Below are positions 53,391-61,584 of a stretch of DNA of 64,000 bases, one piece after another; the first letter of the stretch is position 1, and each line of letters starts with the position of its first letter. A program made the position numbers and the translations under genes. Under the pieces are notes generated by a model, which made no database searches, was not told the DNA's origin, and worked only from the letters and a program-made list of their open reading frames with translations. Origin of the DNA: Chryseobacterium nakagawai (GTDB lineage Bacteria > Bacteroidota > Bacteroidia > Flavobacteriales > Weeksellaceae); the NCBI RefSeq assembly GCF_900637665.1, contig NZ_LR134386.1, positions 4,890,501 to 4,954,500 of the forward strand, written 5' to 3'.

Positions 53391-53480
53391 CTTTCCTGTC
53401 CTTTTAGAAACAATAATAAAACTTATCATTGCTAAAATAATCAGGAAAAGCATCCCTAGAAAAAGTATAGACTCATTCAT
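53388..53480 (-). CDS. very small membrane protein
   Basis: 30 aa (MNESILFLGMLFLIILAMIS, then FIIVSKRTGK): one hydrophobic helix with a basic C-terminus. TATATTTG (53567-53574, minus strand) fits its promoter, 86 nt before the ATG. Its stop touches the candidate RNA terminator. Reality is plausible but unproved. Confidence 0.4.
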   Translation of the reverse strand: MNESILFLGMLFLIILAMISFIIVSKRTGK

Positions 53481-53566
53481 AATTAAAAATAAATTTTCCA
53501 ACATTTATTCACTTAAAAGTGTATAAAAAATTTATTTACAAACATGCAAATTGACTAACTTTATAG

Positions 53567-53574
53567 CAAATATA
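53567..53574 (-). promoter_or_regulatory. candidate promoter -7 box for the small membrane ORF
   Basis: Exact TATATTTG on the minus strand; no TTTG at the right distance upstream, so weak support. Confidence 0.35.
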
Positions 53575-53944
53575 ATACATACAGAGAAAAAAAACATTAG
53601 AAAAAATAAACTCCCTTTAAAGAGATATATTATTTTTCATAAAATTGAGATTTAAATAGACAAAAAAAACAGTATACTCTCGATCAATAGGAGCTTTTTG
53701 AATTCTATTTATTTCATAAAAAAAATTGAGGGTGAATTAAAATATAAAACATTTATTAATTTTCTTAATAAATCACTACAAATAGAGTTAAAAACATCTT
53801 TAATTTACCAAATTTTGAACTTTTAAACTGTGAAATATAGATCTTGACTAAATAATTATTTAATGTAATTAATAAGAAAATAAAAATTTATTTATATAGT
53901 ATAAAATTATGGCCAAAATATTCAAAGGTATTCATTCTAAAAAC
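53575..53944. other. AT-rich gene-free stretch
   Basis: About 370 bp, very AT-rich, no reading frame of note, no repeat seen. A TTATAT-type run near 53893 precedes nothing. Confidence 0.4.
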
Positions 53945-53977
53945 AGAAAACGCAGCCCAAAATGGACTACGTTTTCT
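53945..53977 (-). terminator. terminator after the GreA/B-type gene
   Basis: AGAAAACG/CGTTTTCT stem with an inner AG.CC/GG.CT part, followed on the minus strand by TGTTTTTAG. Confidence 0.75.
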
Positions 53978-54006
53978 TCGTAAATTCAACCCTATATGAC
54001 AAAGTG

Positions 54007-54387
54007 TTATCCTTCCCAGGCTTCCACTTTTACAATTTCAATTTTTCTTTCACCTTCTTTAAAAGGCCAGTCGATGATATCTCCCACTTTGTATCCAACT
54101 ACAGCTAAAGCAATATTCGAAAGAATGGAATGTTTATTCTTTTTAAGTTTCTCTCGGGTAGAAGGCACAAAAATATATTCGTGTTCAAAATCCAGAGTAT
54201 GATCTTTTAAAGTCACTTTTTTGTTAACTGTAACAATATCTGCAGGTAGATCTCTTCTCAGTACCTGTTTGGCTTTTCTCAATTCATTAGTTAATCTTTT
54301 CTCTTCATCGATGCTTACTCTTTTTCTTCTGAGTGTATCTTTTATAGCATCATAAATTCCTGTAGTTACTGTAATATGATCGGACAT
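54007..54387 (-). CDS. GreA/GreB-type elongation factor family protein (Rnk-like)
   Basis: 126 aa. The N-terminal helical part (VSIDEEKRLTNELRKAKQVL) and the C-terminal FKBP-like part (HEYIFVPSTREKLKKNKHSI, then AVVGYKVGDIIDWPFKEGERKIEI) match the GreA/GreB C-terminal domain family. The N-terminal coiled coil is short, so it may bind RNA polymerase without cleavage activity, like Rnk. Stands alone on the minus strand. Confidence 0.75.
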   Translation of the reverse strand: MSDHITVTTGIYDAIKDTLRRKRVSIDEEKRLTNELRKAKQVLRRDLPADIVTVNKKVTLKDHTLDFEHEYIFVPSTREKLKKNKHSILSNIALAVVGYKVGDIIDWPFKEGERKIEIVKVEAWEG

Positions 54388-54591
54388 TTTTTCAATTTTT
54401 AAGATTAAAAATGCAGTATTTCACGAACGATCCAATGTAGAATCCAGACAAAAACCTGCCTTCTTCTATAGAAAACCGCAAAAAAAACAATAAATAAAAT
54501 TTCAGAATATTTTCCCTGTCTTGGATCCTGACAGGGCTTAATTGATAAAGTCCTTGGAACTTTTCAGAAAAGAATCAGTATGTAAATACAG

Positions 54592-54654
54592 TAATGACAG
54601 CAGCAATCCTGCTCCTCGGCGCTCTGCTGATAAAAAGATTGTTGCTGTCATTAT
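54592..54654 (-). terminator. long inverted repeat downstream of the beta-barrel gene
   Basis: TAATGACAGCAGCAATC and GATTGTTGCTGTCATTA (one mismatch) around a 29-base loop. On the minus strand it follows the outer-membrane protein gene. The loop is long and no T run follows, so it is a processing or terminator structure of unsure type. Confidence 0.5.
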
Positions 54655-54685
54655 TTTGTTATTTTAATTCTAACAAAGATAGAAC

Positions 54686-55324
54686 TTAAAAATGGAATGT
54701 AGCCACTCCACTTAAAGAAACTCGGGTTAATCCTTCTTTTGCATCACCCAGTTCCATTGTTGTTCCATTAATTTTCATTTTGGTTAATGTTCCTGCTGTC
54801 ACACTTAATTTCGGTCCTATAAAAATATTTTTAGACAGAGCATATTGATACCCAAAACCTGCATCCAATCCTATGTTAGATCCGGTTCCTTTTACATTGC
54901 CGGTTTTTGTGGTATAGGAAATAATCCCTAATGATCCATCGACAAACAGTTTATGTTTTGTTGGCTCGTTATAATTGGAATACATGATAGAAGTCCCTAT
55001 AAACGTAATATTATCTGTTGTACTTACCGGCACGGAGATGGTACCTCTTTGAGAATTATTTACAGTGATCATTCCATTGCTTGATGCGCTATAATTAGAA
55101 AATTTCACCCCGATTCCAACGTTGTTCACGTGATAATAAGCAGAAAGATCAAAATGAAGTCCGCTTTTTAATCCTTTGATGTAATCTTTTTCCTGTTTTG
55201 AAAGTCCCGAAGGTGTTTCAGCAACTCTCCAACCATATCCTACAGAGGGGATAAATGAAAATTTTTGGGCGTAAGAAAGTAAAGAAGTCGAAATAGCTCC
55301 CAGTAGCATTAGTTTTTTTATCAT
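54686..55324 (-). CDS. outer membrane beta-barrel protein
   Basis: 212 aa. Signal peptide MIKKLMLLGAISTSLLSYAQ. Repeated amphipathic strands ending with aromatic residues (FSFIPSVGYGWRV, IGVKFSNYSAS, FIGPKLSVTAG, SLSGVATFHF) are typical of an eight-stranded outer-membrane barrel. Role unknown; could be a porin-like or structural protein. Monocistronic, with a hairpin downstream. Confidence 0.75.
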   Translation of the reverse strand: MIKKLMLLGAISTSLLSYAQKFSFIPSVGYGWRVAETPSGLSKQEKDYIKGLKSGLHFDLSAYYHVNNVGIGVKFSNYSASSNGMITVNNSQRGTISVPVSTTDNITFIGTSIMYSNYNEPTKHKLFVDGSLGIISYTTKTGNVKGTGSNIGLDAGFGYQYALSKNIFIGPKLSVTAGTLTKMKINGTTMELGDAKEGLTRVSLSGVATFHF

Positions 55325-55374
55325 TTTTTAAAAAAATTTCCGGCAAAAATAGGGCTTTCCGTGAAACAGGCAAC

Positions 55375-55767
55375 TCAAAATTTAAATCTTCTATTTTCTT
55401 TTTTATCAGAAAGCTTCTTTTTGCTGTCCAACCGCTTTTGTTTTTGAGCTCTGGACGGCTTTGTAGCGGTTCTTTTTTTAGGAACAATAAGGGCTTTATT
55501 TACGATCTCCATTATTTTCTCAATAGCTTTGTTTTTATTCATTAATTGAGTTCTGCTTTCAGAAACAGTCAGGAATAAAAAACCTTCAGCGTTGATTCTA
55601 TTTTTAAGTTTTTCCTGAATCAATGCTTTTTCATCTTCATTAAACAATTCAGAAGCTGTGACTTTCCAAAGTACAGTCACGGATGTCTCTACTTTATTGA
55701 CATTCTGCCCGCCCGCTCCACTGCTTCGGGAAGTTTTGAAACTGAGTTCTTTTGAAAATTCTTTCAT
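55375..55767 (-). CDS. arfB: ribosome-rescue peptidyl-tRNA hydrolase ArfB
   Basis: 130 aa. The catalytic GGQ motif is at residues 19-21 (SSGAGGQNVNKVET), followed by a short body and a basic C-terminal tail (RLDSKKKLSDKKENRRFKF) that enters the mRNA channel. This is the ArfB/YaeJ layout: it releases ribosomes stuck at mRNA ends. Stands between menE and a barrel protein on the minus strand. Confidence 0.92.
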   Translation of the reverse strand: MKEFSKELSFKTSRSSGAGGQNVNKVETSVTVLWKVTASELFNEDEKALIQEKLKNRINAEGFLFLTVSESRTQLMNKNKAIEKIMEIVNKALIVPKKRTATKPSRAQKQKRLDSKKKLSDKKENRRFKF

Positions 55768-55824
55768 TGTTTAAAATTTTGATCATTTAGATCCCGAAGA
55801 TCATAAATCGGGAAACAAACATTC

Positions 55825-56853
55825 TTAAATATCTTCTATAATAAGTTTATACAATTCCAGCCTGCTTACCTTTCCATTAGGCGTTCTTGGAATCTTATCT
55901 ACAAAAATAATTTCTTTGGGCTTGTGAAAATTCTTATCAAAAGGAACTGTAGAAATTTTCTGAATAATCGCATCAGACTGATTTCCTTCAATGATTAAGA
56001 CCAATTTCTGGCCTAAACTTTCATCAGGTAATCCTATAAAGATGGCTTCGTTTGGAATTTCTTTTTTGATTAATGCCTCCAAAGCTTCCGGAAAAATTTT
56101 CGCTCCACCTGAATTAATTACATTATCTATTCTTCCCAAAAATTTAAACTGTCTACTATTTTTAATTTCAACTAAATCATTAGTTACCAATACTTCTGCA
56201 TTCACATCAGGAGCAAAGATAGTCAAACAGCCTCTTTCATCTAAAGAAATGGAAACATTTTCAAAAACGGTGAAATATTCTTCCGGTTCAGGCATCAACT
56301 GTTTTAAACCAATATGTGAAAGTGTTTCAGACATTCCATAGGTTTCAAAAATCCGGTTTGAACGGTCCAGATTCATCTGAAGAATTTTATTTTTTAAACT
56401 CTCGGAAACGGCTGCTCCACCGATAATCAAATTTTTGATCAGATGTAGTTTATCCAATGAGTTTTCTACCTGAAGCGGAGTCATAGCACAAAAATCTACT
56501 TCCTGGTTCAGGTTTTCCACAGGACGTAACGATGGTTCTCTGACTATTAACTGTAATTTCCTTTCCATAGAACGCACCACCATCATTTTACCTGAAATAT
56601 ATTCTACAGGCAGGCATAATAATGCTACATTCCCGTCTTTTAAACCTAAAAAATTGCAGGTCATGACTGCAGAATTCATCATTTTTCTTTTTTCGATCCC
56701 AAAAATTTTAGGAACTCCTGTAGAGCCTGAAGTCTGTACTTTTACAGTTTCTCCTTCAGAAGCCCATTCTTCTAAAAAATTTTCAACTTTTTTTTCAAAT
56801 TCCGAATGAAAGGATAATTGATTAATATTGAGATTATTGAAGTCTATCAGCAT
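55825..56853 (-). CDS. menE: AMP-binding enzyme, probable o-succinylbenzoate-CoA ligase
   Basis: 342 aa from ATG 56853 (MLIDFNNLNINQLSFHSEF). Adenylating-enzyme motifs: VQTSGSTGVPKIF (about 40-52), ETYGMSETLSHIG (about 155), FLGRIDNVINSGGAKIFPEA (about 245) and PRTPNGKVSR (about 325). The short N-terminal region is typical of flavobacterial MenE, acting in menaquinone synthesis. A longer frame runs back over the tRNA gene and is rejected. menE assignment rests on size and form, not on neighbours. Confidence 0.8.
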   Translation of the reverse strand: MLIDFNNLNINQLSFHSEFEKKVENFLEEWASEGETVKVQTSGSTGVPKIFGIEKRKMMNSAVMTCNFLGLKDGNVALLCLPVEYISGKMMVVRSMERKLQLIVREPSLRPVENLNQEVDFCAMTPLQVENSLDKLHLIKNLIIGGAAVSESLKNKILQMNLDRSNRIFETYGMSETLSHIGLKQLMPEPEEYFTVFENVSISLDERGCLTIFAPDVNAEVLVTNDLVEIKNSRQFKFLGRIDNVINSGGAKIFPEALEALIKKEIPNEAIFIGLPDESLGQKLVLIIEGNQSDAIIQKISTVPFDKNFHKPKEIIFVDKIPRTPNGKVSRLELYKLIIEDI

Positions 56854-56905
56854 ATTTTCCGTAAATAAAATCCTCAGTAAATTTAAAAAAAAAATCAAAA
56901 AGTTC

Positions 56906-56935
56906 TTGCATCTAAAGAAAAAAGCTGTAAATTTG
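56906..56935 (+). promoter_or_regulatory. promoter of the first tRNA-Gln gene
   Basis: TTG (56906-56908), 19-bp spacer, exact TAAATTTG (56928-56935); tRNA starts 17 nt after the box. The second tRNA gene repeats the same spacing. Confidence 0.85.
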
Positions 56936-56952
56936 CACCACCAAAATAAAAC

Positions 56953-57023
56953 AGACCTATAGTGTAACGGTAACACTCCGGTTTTTGGTACCGTCATTCG
57001 GGGTTCGAATCCCTGTGGGTCTA
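56953..57023 (+). tRNA. tRNA-Gln (anticodon TTG), first copy
   Basis: 71 nt. Acceptor AGACCTA pairs with TGGGTCT (one G-T pair); D arm GTGT...ACAC; anticodon loop TTTTGGT with anticodon TTG; T arm CGGGG-TTCGAAT-CCCTG. The CCA end is not encoded. Its own promoter lies upstream and a terminator downstream. Confidence 0.95.
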
Positions 57024-57024
57024 C

Positions 57025-57055
57025 AAACCATCCTTTTTAAGGATGGTTTTTTTTT
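57025..57055 (+). terminator. terminator after the first tRNA-Gln
   Basis: AAACCATCCTT/AAGGATGGTTT perfect stem with a 3-base loop and a long T run. Confidence 0.9.
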
Positions 57056-57129
57056 ACGTTATATATCTAATTTTTCTATAAAAATTAGATCCTATTTTAA
57101 ATAAAAAATCAGAATTTTCAAGAAAGAAA

Positions 57130-57160
57130 TTTGTAAATAAGAAAAAAATATATAAATTTG
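57130..57160 (+). promoter_or_regulatory. promoter of the second tRNA-Gln gene
   Basis: TTTG (57130-57133), 19-bp spacer, exact TAAATTTG (57153-57160), tRNA 17 nt later. A textbook flavobacterial promoter. Confidence 0.9.
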
Positions 57161-57177
57161 CAAAACCAAAATAAAGC

Positions 57178-57248
57178 AGACCTATAGTGTAACGGTAGCA
57201 CTCCGGTTTTTGGTACCGTCAGTCGGGGTTCGAATCCCTGTGGGTCTA
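57178..57248 (+). tRNA. tRNA-Gln (anticodon TTG), second copy
   Basis: Same sequence as the first copy except two transitions: in the D arm (GTAGCAC instead of GTAACAC) and in the variable region (AGTC instead of ATTC). Anticodon loop TTTTGGT. CCA not encoded. Confidence 0.95.
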
Positions 57249-57249
57249 C

Positions 57250-57278
57250 AAAACCACTCTTTTAAAGAGTGGTTTTTG
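57250..57278 (+). terminator. terminator after the second tRNA-Gln
   Basis: AAACCACTCT/AGAGTGGTTT stem around TTTAA, followed by T-rich sequence. Confidence 0.85.
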
Positions 57279-57309
57279 CTTTTATGTATGTAATCTGAGA
57301 AACAAATAA

Positions 57310-57336
57310 AAAACAGATACTACAAGCATCTGTTTT
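57310..57336 (-). terminator. terminator of the Cys-rich lipoprotein gene
   Basis: AAAACAGAT/ATCTGTTTT stem with a 9-base loop; T-rich after it on the minus strand. Confidence 0.7.
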
Positions 57337-57353
57337 GGTTCTCCTTCAAATTT

Positions 57354-57560
57354 TTAGTTACATTTTCTACAATAACTCTTATCAACATATTCCTTATTTC
57401 CTCCGGAAGATAGATAATAACACCCTCCTTTTTCACCCGTATAAAGTGTATGCCCATTATAGGTACAATATCCTGTAGATTCTGATTCCTCGTTACTTCC
57501 TTCACAAGAATAAACGATAGTAGTTGATATCAATACCAGCAATAATAAAACTTTTTTCAT
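57354..57560 (-). CDS. small Cys-rich lipoprotein
   Basis: 68 aa. Start MKKVLLLLVLISTTIVYSCE carries a lipobox Cys19. The mature part GYCTYNGHTLYTGEKGGCYYLS has paired Cys and ends in CRKCN. Short proteins with 'LYTGxxGGCYYxxSxGxKxYVDxxxC' are frequent in Chryseobacterium (memory-based), often near phage or toxin-like genes. Function unknown. Confidence 0.7.
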   Translation of the reverse strand: MKKVLLLLVLISTTIVYSCEGSNEESESTGYCTYNGHTLYTGEKGGCYYLSSGGNKEYVDKSYCRKCN

Positions 57561-57705
57561 GTTTCTAGCTTTTAAATTTCAACAAAACTAGAGTAAGGTT
57601 TAAATAAAAAAATACGGAAACCCATAACAAAAATAAATCCGGCTCGTTTTTAGAGTCGGATTTTTATTGATTGTTCACGGAAGACAGTATTAATGATAAG
57701 TACTT

Positions 57706-57906
57706 TTATGCAATGAAATCTATAGCATTCTTAAAAAGAGCTGCCAAAGAAACCACGATTAATAAAACAGCAACAACCCATCCTCTATAATAAAGCATTT
57801 CATCATACATAGAATCATCATATCTTTTCACGTTAAAGACATTTTCTTTAGAGCTTAATTTAAAATAAATAAGAACTAAACCTATCAATAATGTTATCAA
57901 TGCCAT
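57706..57906 (-). CDS. small membrane protein
   Basis: 66 aa with two hydrophobic helices (about 1-15 and 40-60) linked by a charged loop. No recognised family. Stands alone on the minus strand. Confidence 0.55.
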   Translation of the reverse strand: MALITLLIGLVLIYFKLSSKENVFNVKRYDDSMYDEMLYYRGWVVAVLLIVVSLAALFKNAIDFIA

Positions 57907-57973
57907 TGTATTTAATCACTATTTTTTATTCTTGTTGTTTTTGATAATGGGTAATTTTACAAAAAATAAGATA

Positions 57974-58288
57974 CTACTTTTTCTTCATAATATTATTCTT
58001 TCCCAGAAACTTTAATATTGAAGCTAATTTATACAAATCATAATCAATCATCTCCCGTCCTCCGCTTCGAAATTTTTGTAAGAATTCCCAATCTTCAGTA
58101 AGACTTCCTATTGTAAGTTTTGCAGGTTCATGGTAAGGATTATATAATTCATTATCCAGAATATTCCAATATAAATCATCATGTAATTCTACCCCATCTG
58201 CATCATCCAGTTTATTCAATTCATCTGAAAGATACCTGATAAGATTTTTGATATCTGAAACTTTCAAAACCGGATTATTGTTTTCCAT
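57974..58288 (-). CDS. small acidic protein of unknown function
   Basis: 104 aa, acidic, helical, no signal peptide. Contains LHDDLYWNILDNELYNPYHEP and GSLTEDWEFLQKFR, a pattern seen in small immunity-like or regulatory proteins beside toxin genes in Bacteroidetes (memory-based). No toxin is seen here. Preceded by another acidic gene 52 nt away. Confidence 0.5.
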   Translation of the reverse strand: MENNNPVLKVSDIKNLIRYLSDELNKLDDADGVELHDDLYWNILDNELYNPYHEPAKLTIGSLTEDWEFLQKFRSGGREMIDYDLYKLASILKFLGKNNIMKKK

Positions 58289-58340
58289 AAATGTATTCTT
58301 TTTTAAACAACTTATAAAGCCTTATCATTTATAAATAGGA

Positions 58341-58628
58341 TCACTCACTTTCATCACTATCTGATTGGTCATAACAAGCTAATTGATATAAATATCGATC
58401 AAAATCTTCATTGAGATTATTTTCAAGAAAAGGTTTTAATTTCTCAAGCTGCTCCATTGTTAACTCATATTGATCATAAATTTCATTTTCATCATCATCT
58501 TCATTGAGTACAAAATCATCTAAAACGTGTATAATTTCCTCTGCTGTAATAGTTAGTGGATAATCTTTATGGATATATCCATCATCTATATTATATTCTT
58601 CTATAGCTCTTTGTATTTTATATTTCAT
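58341..58628 (-). CDS. small acidic protein of unknown function
   Basis: 95 aa, very acidic (NEDDDENEIYDQYE), helical. Could be part of a pair with the next gene on the same strand. No family recognised. Confidence 0.5.
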   Translation of the reverse strand: MKYKIQRAIEEYNIDDGYIHKDYPLTITAEEIIHVLDDFVLNEDDDENEIYDQYELTMEQLEKLKPFLENNLNEDFDRYLYQLACYDQSDSDESE

Positions 58629-58747
58629 CTGCGTTTACCTTATCAACTATTATCATAAAAAATTACTTCAAAATGAGACTGATTTTTTATTTTCAGATCT
58701 GCGGTGAGAAGATACTTTGATAGATCAGATAGTTTATCCTGTAATTA

Positions 58748-59194
58748 TTAATTTTTATAACGAAACGGAATTCTCACAATATCTACCACTTTCTCTCCTT
58801 TACTATTCTTTCCTGCAACCCATTTTATTTTCTCTGTAGATTTTGTAGCAGCTATTTTTACTTCATTATTAAATATCTCATTTTTCCCATAAGTTGAAAT
58901 ATTGATAACATTACCCTCACCATCTACTTTTACAATCAGTTCTGTGGTAAGGGCTTTCGACAAGGAGATCAAAGCATCCTTATTTAAGTTTTGCTCAATC
59001 TTTTTTATAAATGCTTTATTTCCATCAGGAAACTGAGCTGGAAAAGGATTAACCGGTGGCGGGGGAACAGAGAAATCCTGAGGTTGTCTTGTTTCATATT
59101 TGTTGACCAGTTTAGTTTCTCCTTTACTTGAGTTTTTTTGAGAAAATGCTATTGTAGATATAGCCGTACAGGTTATTAGTACTATTTTTTTCAT
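58748..59194 (-). CDS. secreted TonB C-terminal-like protein
   Basis: 148 aa. Signal peptide MKKIVLITCTAISTIAFSQ. A Pro-rich part (FSVPPPPVNPFPAQFPDG) is followed by FIKKIEQNLNKDAL and LIVKVDGEGNVINIS, the pattern of the TonB C-terminal/energy transducer-like domain of Bacteroidetes. It lacks a membrane anchor, so it is not a full TonB. Confidence 0.7.
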   Translation of the reverse strand: MKKIVLITCTAISTIAFSQKNSSKGETKLVNKYETRQPQDFSVPPPPVNPFPAQFPDGNKAFIKKIEQNLNKDALISLSKALTTELIVKVDGEGNVINISTYGKNEIFNNEVKIAATKSTEKIKWVAGKNSKGEKVVDIVRIPFRYKN

Positions 59195-59436
59195 ATTTCT
59201 ATGGAGTATTTAAAAGTAATTCATTTCTAACACTATCATCAAATAATTAGCTATTTCAGACTAAAGCTAATTTAATAAAAAACAAGGGAAAGAAAAGCCT
59301 GGAAAATAAGAATTAAAAATTCTGGCAAATTGCCCTTGAAAAAATATTTTAAGTATAGTGAAGATTCACTAGGAAAGACTCAATAGTCTTGTCAAGGCTA
59401 TCGAGTTCAAAATCAAATTTTATTCTCATTAAAAAC
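59195..59436. other. short gene-free region
   Basis: About 240 bp, AT-rich. It holds only a small inverted repeat (AAGACTCAATAGTCTT, about 59375-59390). No gene seen. Confidence 0.4.
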
Positions 59437-59465
59437 AACAAAGACCTCCCTTGGAGATCTTTGTT
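59437..59465 (-). terminator. terminator after the HdeD-like gene
   Basis: AACAAAGA...TCTTTGTT with an inner CTCC/GGAG part; on the minus strand it lies after the HdeD-like gene and a T run follows. Confidence 0.75.
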
Positions 59466-59481
59466 ATTATTTGCTAATCAG

Positions 59482-60114
59482 TTATTTTTTAAGGTCATCA
59501 ATTTCATCCTGAATAGATTTTATTTTATCTCTAAGTTCCTGACTTACTTTTCCAGGAATCTTTTTAACTTTTCTAAGATCTAAAGCTAACATAATAGAAG
59601 CAATTCCCATAAAAATAAACGAAACACCAGTTAAGGTTACCAAAGAAATTCCTGTAAACACAGGATTGAATATCAACAATAAAGAAAAAATTATTCCTCC
59701 TACACTTGCCAAAGCAACATTTCCCCAGCTCATTATTTTCATACTTTTCAGATCAAAAGCGAATCCCAGTAGCTGAAAAGAACGGAATAAAAGGGTAAAT
59801 CCTACTACAAACGGAAGAATAGACATTGAAATCTGTGGATAAGCGATCAGATAAATACCAATTGCTGTAGTCAAAAGTCCACTTACAAGAAACCAGCCCC
59901 ATCCCTGAAGAGATTTGCTGTTTTGTATGGAAAAGAATATTTCCGTAATCCCCGAGAATAGGAATGAAACACTGAAAAAGATAGAAAGTGTTACATACGT
60001 TGCAAGCGGTACACTGAATACATAAAAACCACAGATCAAAAAAAGAATTCCAAAGATCAATGGAATATACCAATGTTTAACGGTGTTGGTAAGTGTCTGA
60101 AATAGATTAGCCAT
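59482..60114 (-). CDS. HdeD family acid-resistance membrane protein (DUF308)
   Basis: 210 aa with six hydrophobic segments, in three pairs, in a repeated pattern (FGILFLICGFYVFSVPLAT and AIGIYLIAYPQISMSIL). The layout and length match the HdeD/DUF308 family. The C-terminus is a charged helix (SQELRDKIKSIQDEIDDL). HdeD-like proteins are linked to acid tolerance, but the molecular role is unknown. Confidence 0.82.
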   Translation of the reverse strand: MANLFQTLTNTVKHWYIPLIFGILFLICGFYVFSVPLATYVTLSIFFSVSFLFSGITEIFFSIQNSKSLQGWGWFLVSGLLTTAIGIYLIAYPQISMSILPFVVGFTLLFRSFQLLGFAFDLKSMKIMSWGNVALASVGGIIFSLLLIFNPVFTGISLVTLTGVSFIFMGIASIMLALDLRKVKKIPGKVSQELRDKIKSIQDEIDDLKK

Positions 60115-60476
60115 AGGAGTATTTTTTGGGTCTGCCTACTTTGTGATGCGGTGTTCGGCTTGTCCGCCGGAATTGAAAAAAAGGATTATAATTTTCACTT
60201 GAATTTGAATAACCTTTCATTACTAATTTACAAAAAAATAACAGACCAAATCATAAAACATTATGTAAATCATTGAATAACTGACATTATATCTTAATCA
60301 TACAACCTACTTAACAACTAATTTCCATATCTTTTTACTAACATTTTCTACAAATAAAGAAAATGAAATAGGTAAATATATATTTTACATAAAAAAATTA
60401 ACAAAAAAAACATTATGATACACCCAAATTCCTAATATTATGGAAAGTATCATAATGCTCTAATGAAGACCTTATC
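60115..60476. other. gene-free region between HdeD-like and agmatine deiminase genes
   Basis: 362 bp, AT-rich, with the minus-strand terminator area of the agmatine deiminase gene at its right end. I see no ORF, repeat or clear promoter beyond a Shine-poor AT stretch. Confidence 0.4.
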
Positions 60477-61580
60477 TTACTTCATCAACTTTCCTGCAGG
60501 CTGCTGTTGAGTAACACAGTGTACCATACCACCATTTTCATATAAGTTTCTTACATCTATCCCTATTACTTTTCTGCCAGGATATTGCTTCTGAATAATC
60601 TGATTAGCTACCTGGTCATTAGGATCTCCATAATTAGGAACTAAAACTACGGTGTTGGCAACATAATAATTAACGTAAGACCCTTTTTCATCCAGCTGTT
60701 TACCATAAGCTGTCTTTACTTTATTTTTAGTAGCGGGCAAATATACTTTCTTGTACTCTTTCCCTTCAGTATTAGAAGCAGTATAAAGTGTATTAATATC
60801 TTTATCGGAAAGTCCAAGTTCTAAAAGGTCATCCTCATTCATGGTTATCATCGTAGATGCGTTGACAAACTTCATGAAACCATCAATATGCATATCTGTA
60901 ACATCTAATCCGGTAACACCATCCAGCCATATCACTTTAGATACTCCATAATAGGTTTCAAACATTTCTTCAGCTTCTTCCTGTGTAATCCCTTTATTTC
61001 TAGTAGCTCCTTTCTTCTGGCTGATTACTGAACTTTTACAAGCCATCAGAACTCCGTTTCCATCTGTTTCTACTGATCCGCCTTCGTTAACCATTTCTTC
61101 ATTCAAATTAATAACCTTTACTCCGAGATCTGTCCCTATGCGTTGTGGAATTTCATCACAATTTTCAAAGTCAAACTTTTCGCCCCAGCCATTGAATCCC
61201 CAATCTTCAATCAATACATTTCCTTTATTATCATTTACGAAGATCGGTCCGTTATCCCTGATCCATACATCATCAGTAGGATAAATTCTAAAATCCACAT
61301 TCTTCATCGGAATCTTATTTTCTTCTAAAATCTTGATGATCCTTTTTTTCTCATCCTCATTATAAGCAATAATATGGACCTTTTCCCCTGACTGTAATGC
61401 TTTTGTCATATCAACCCAGGTCTTTTCTACTCTTTCACGGTACGTATTACCATGCTGGTAATGATGAGGCCATTGAAGCCAGGTTCCTTCGTGCAGTGAA
61501 GATTCTTCAGGAAAATGATAGGTTTGTCCCATAGTATACATAAAACCTAATATAAAAGTAAGTGTGAATAATTTGTTCAT
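60477..61580 (-). CDS. secreted agmatine deiminase / peptidyl-arginine deiminase family protein
   Basis: 367 aa from ATG 61580 (MNKLFTLTFILGFMYTMGQ), which gives a signal peptide; a longer frame upstream does not. Family motifs: PTDDVWIRDNGPIFV, VNEGGSVETDGNGVLM, DMHIDGFMKFV and the catalytic Cys in GGMVHCVTQQQPAG near the end. It hydrolyses agmatine or arginine side chains, here in the periplasm or outside. The next gene starts 4 nt away on the same strand, so both are co-expressed. Confidence 0.85.
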   Translation of the reverse strand: MNKLFTLTFILGFMYTMGQTYHFPEESSLHEGTWLQWPHHYQHGNTYRERVEKTWVDMTKALQSGEKVHIIAYNEDEKKRIIKILEENKIPMKNVDFRIYPTDDVWIRDNGPIFVNDNKGNVLIEDWGFNGWGEKFDFENCDEIPQRIGTDLGVKVINLNEEMVNEGGSVETDGNGVLMACKSSVISQKKGATRNKGITQEEAEEMFETYYGVSKVIWLDGVTGLDVTDMHIDGFMKFVNASTMITMNEDDLLELGLSDKDINTLYTASNTEGKEYKKVYLPATKNKVKTAYGKQLDEKGSYVNYYVANTVVLVPNYGDPNDQVANQIIQKQYPGRKVIGIDVRNLYENGGMVHCVTQQQPAGKLMK

Positions 61581-61584
61581 ATCG

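Noticed and set aside
56854..56997. Upstream extension of the MenE reading frame
   Set aside because: It runs over the tRNA promoter and gene in antisense; the ATG at 56853 fits the family.
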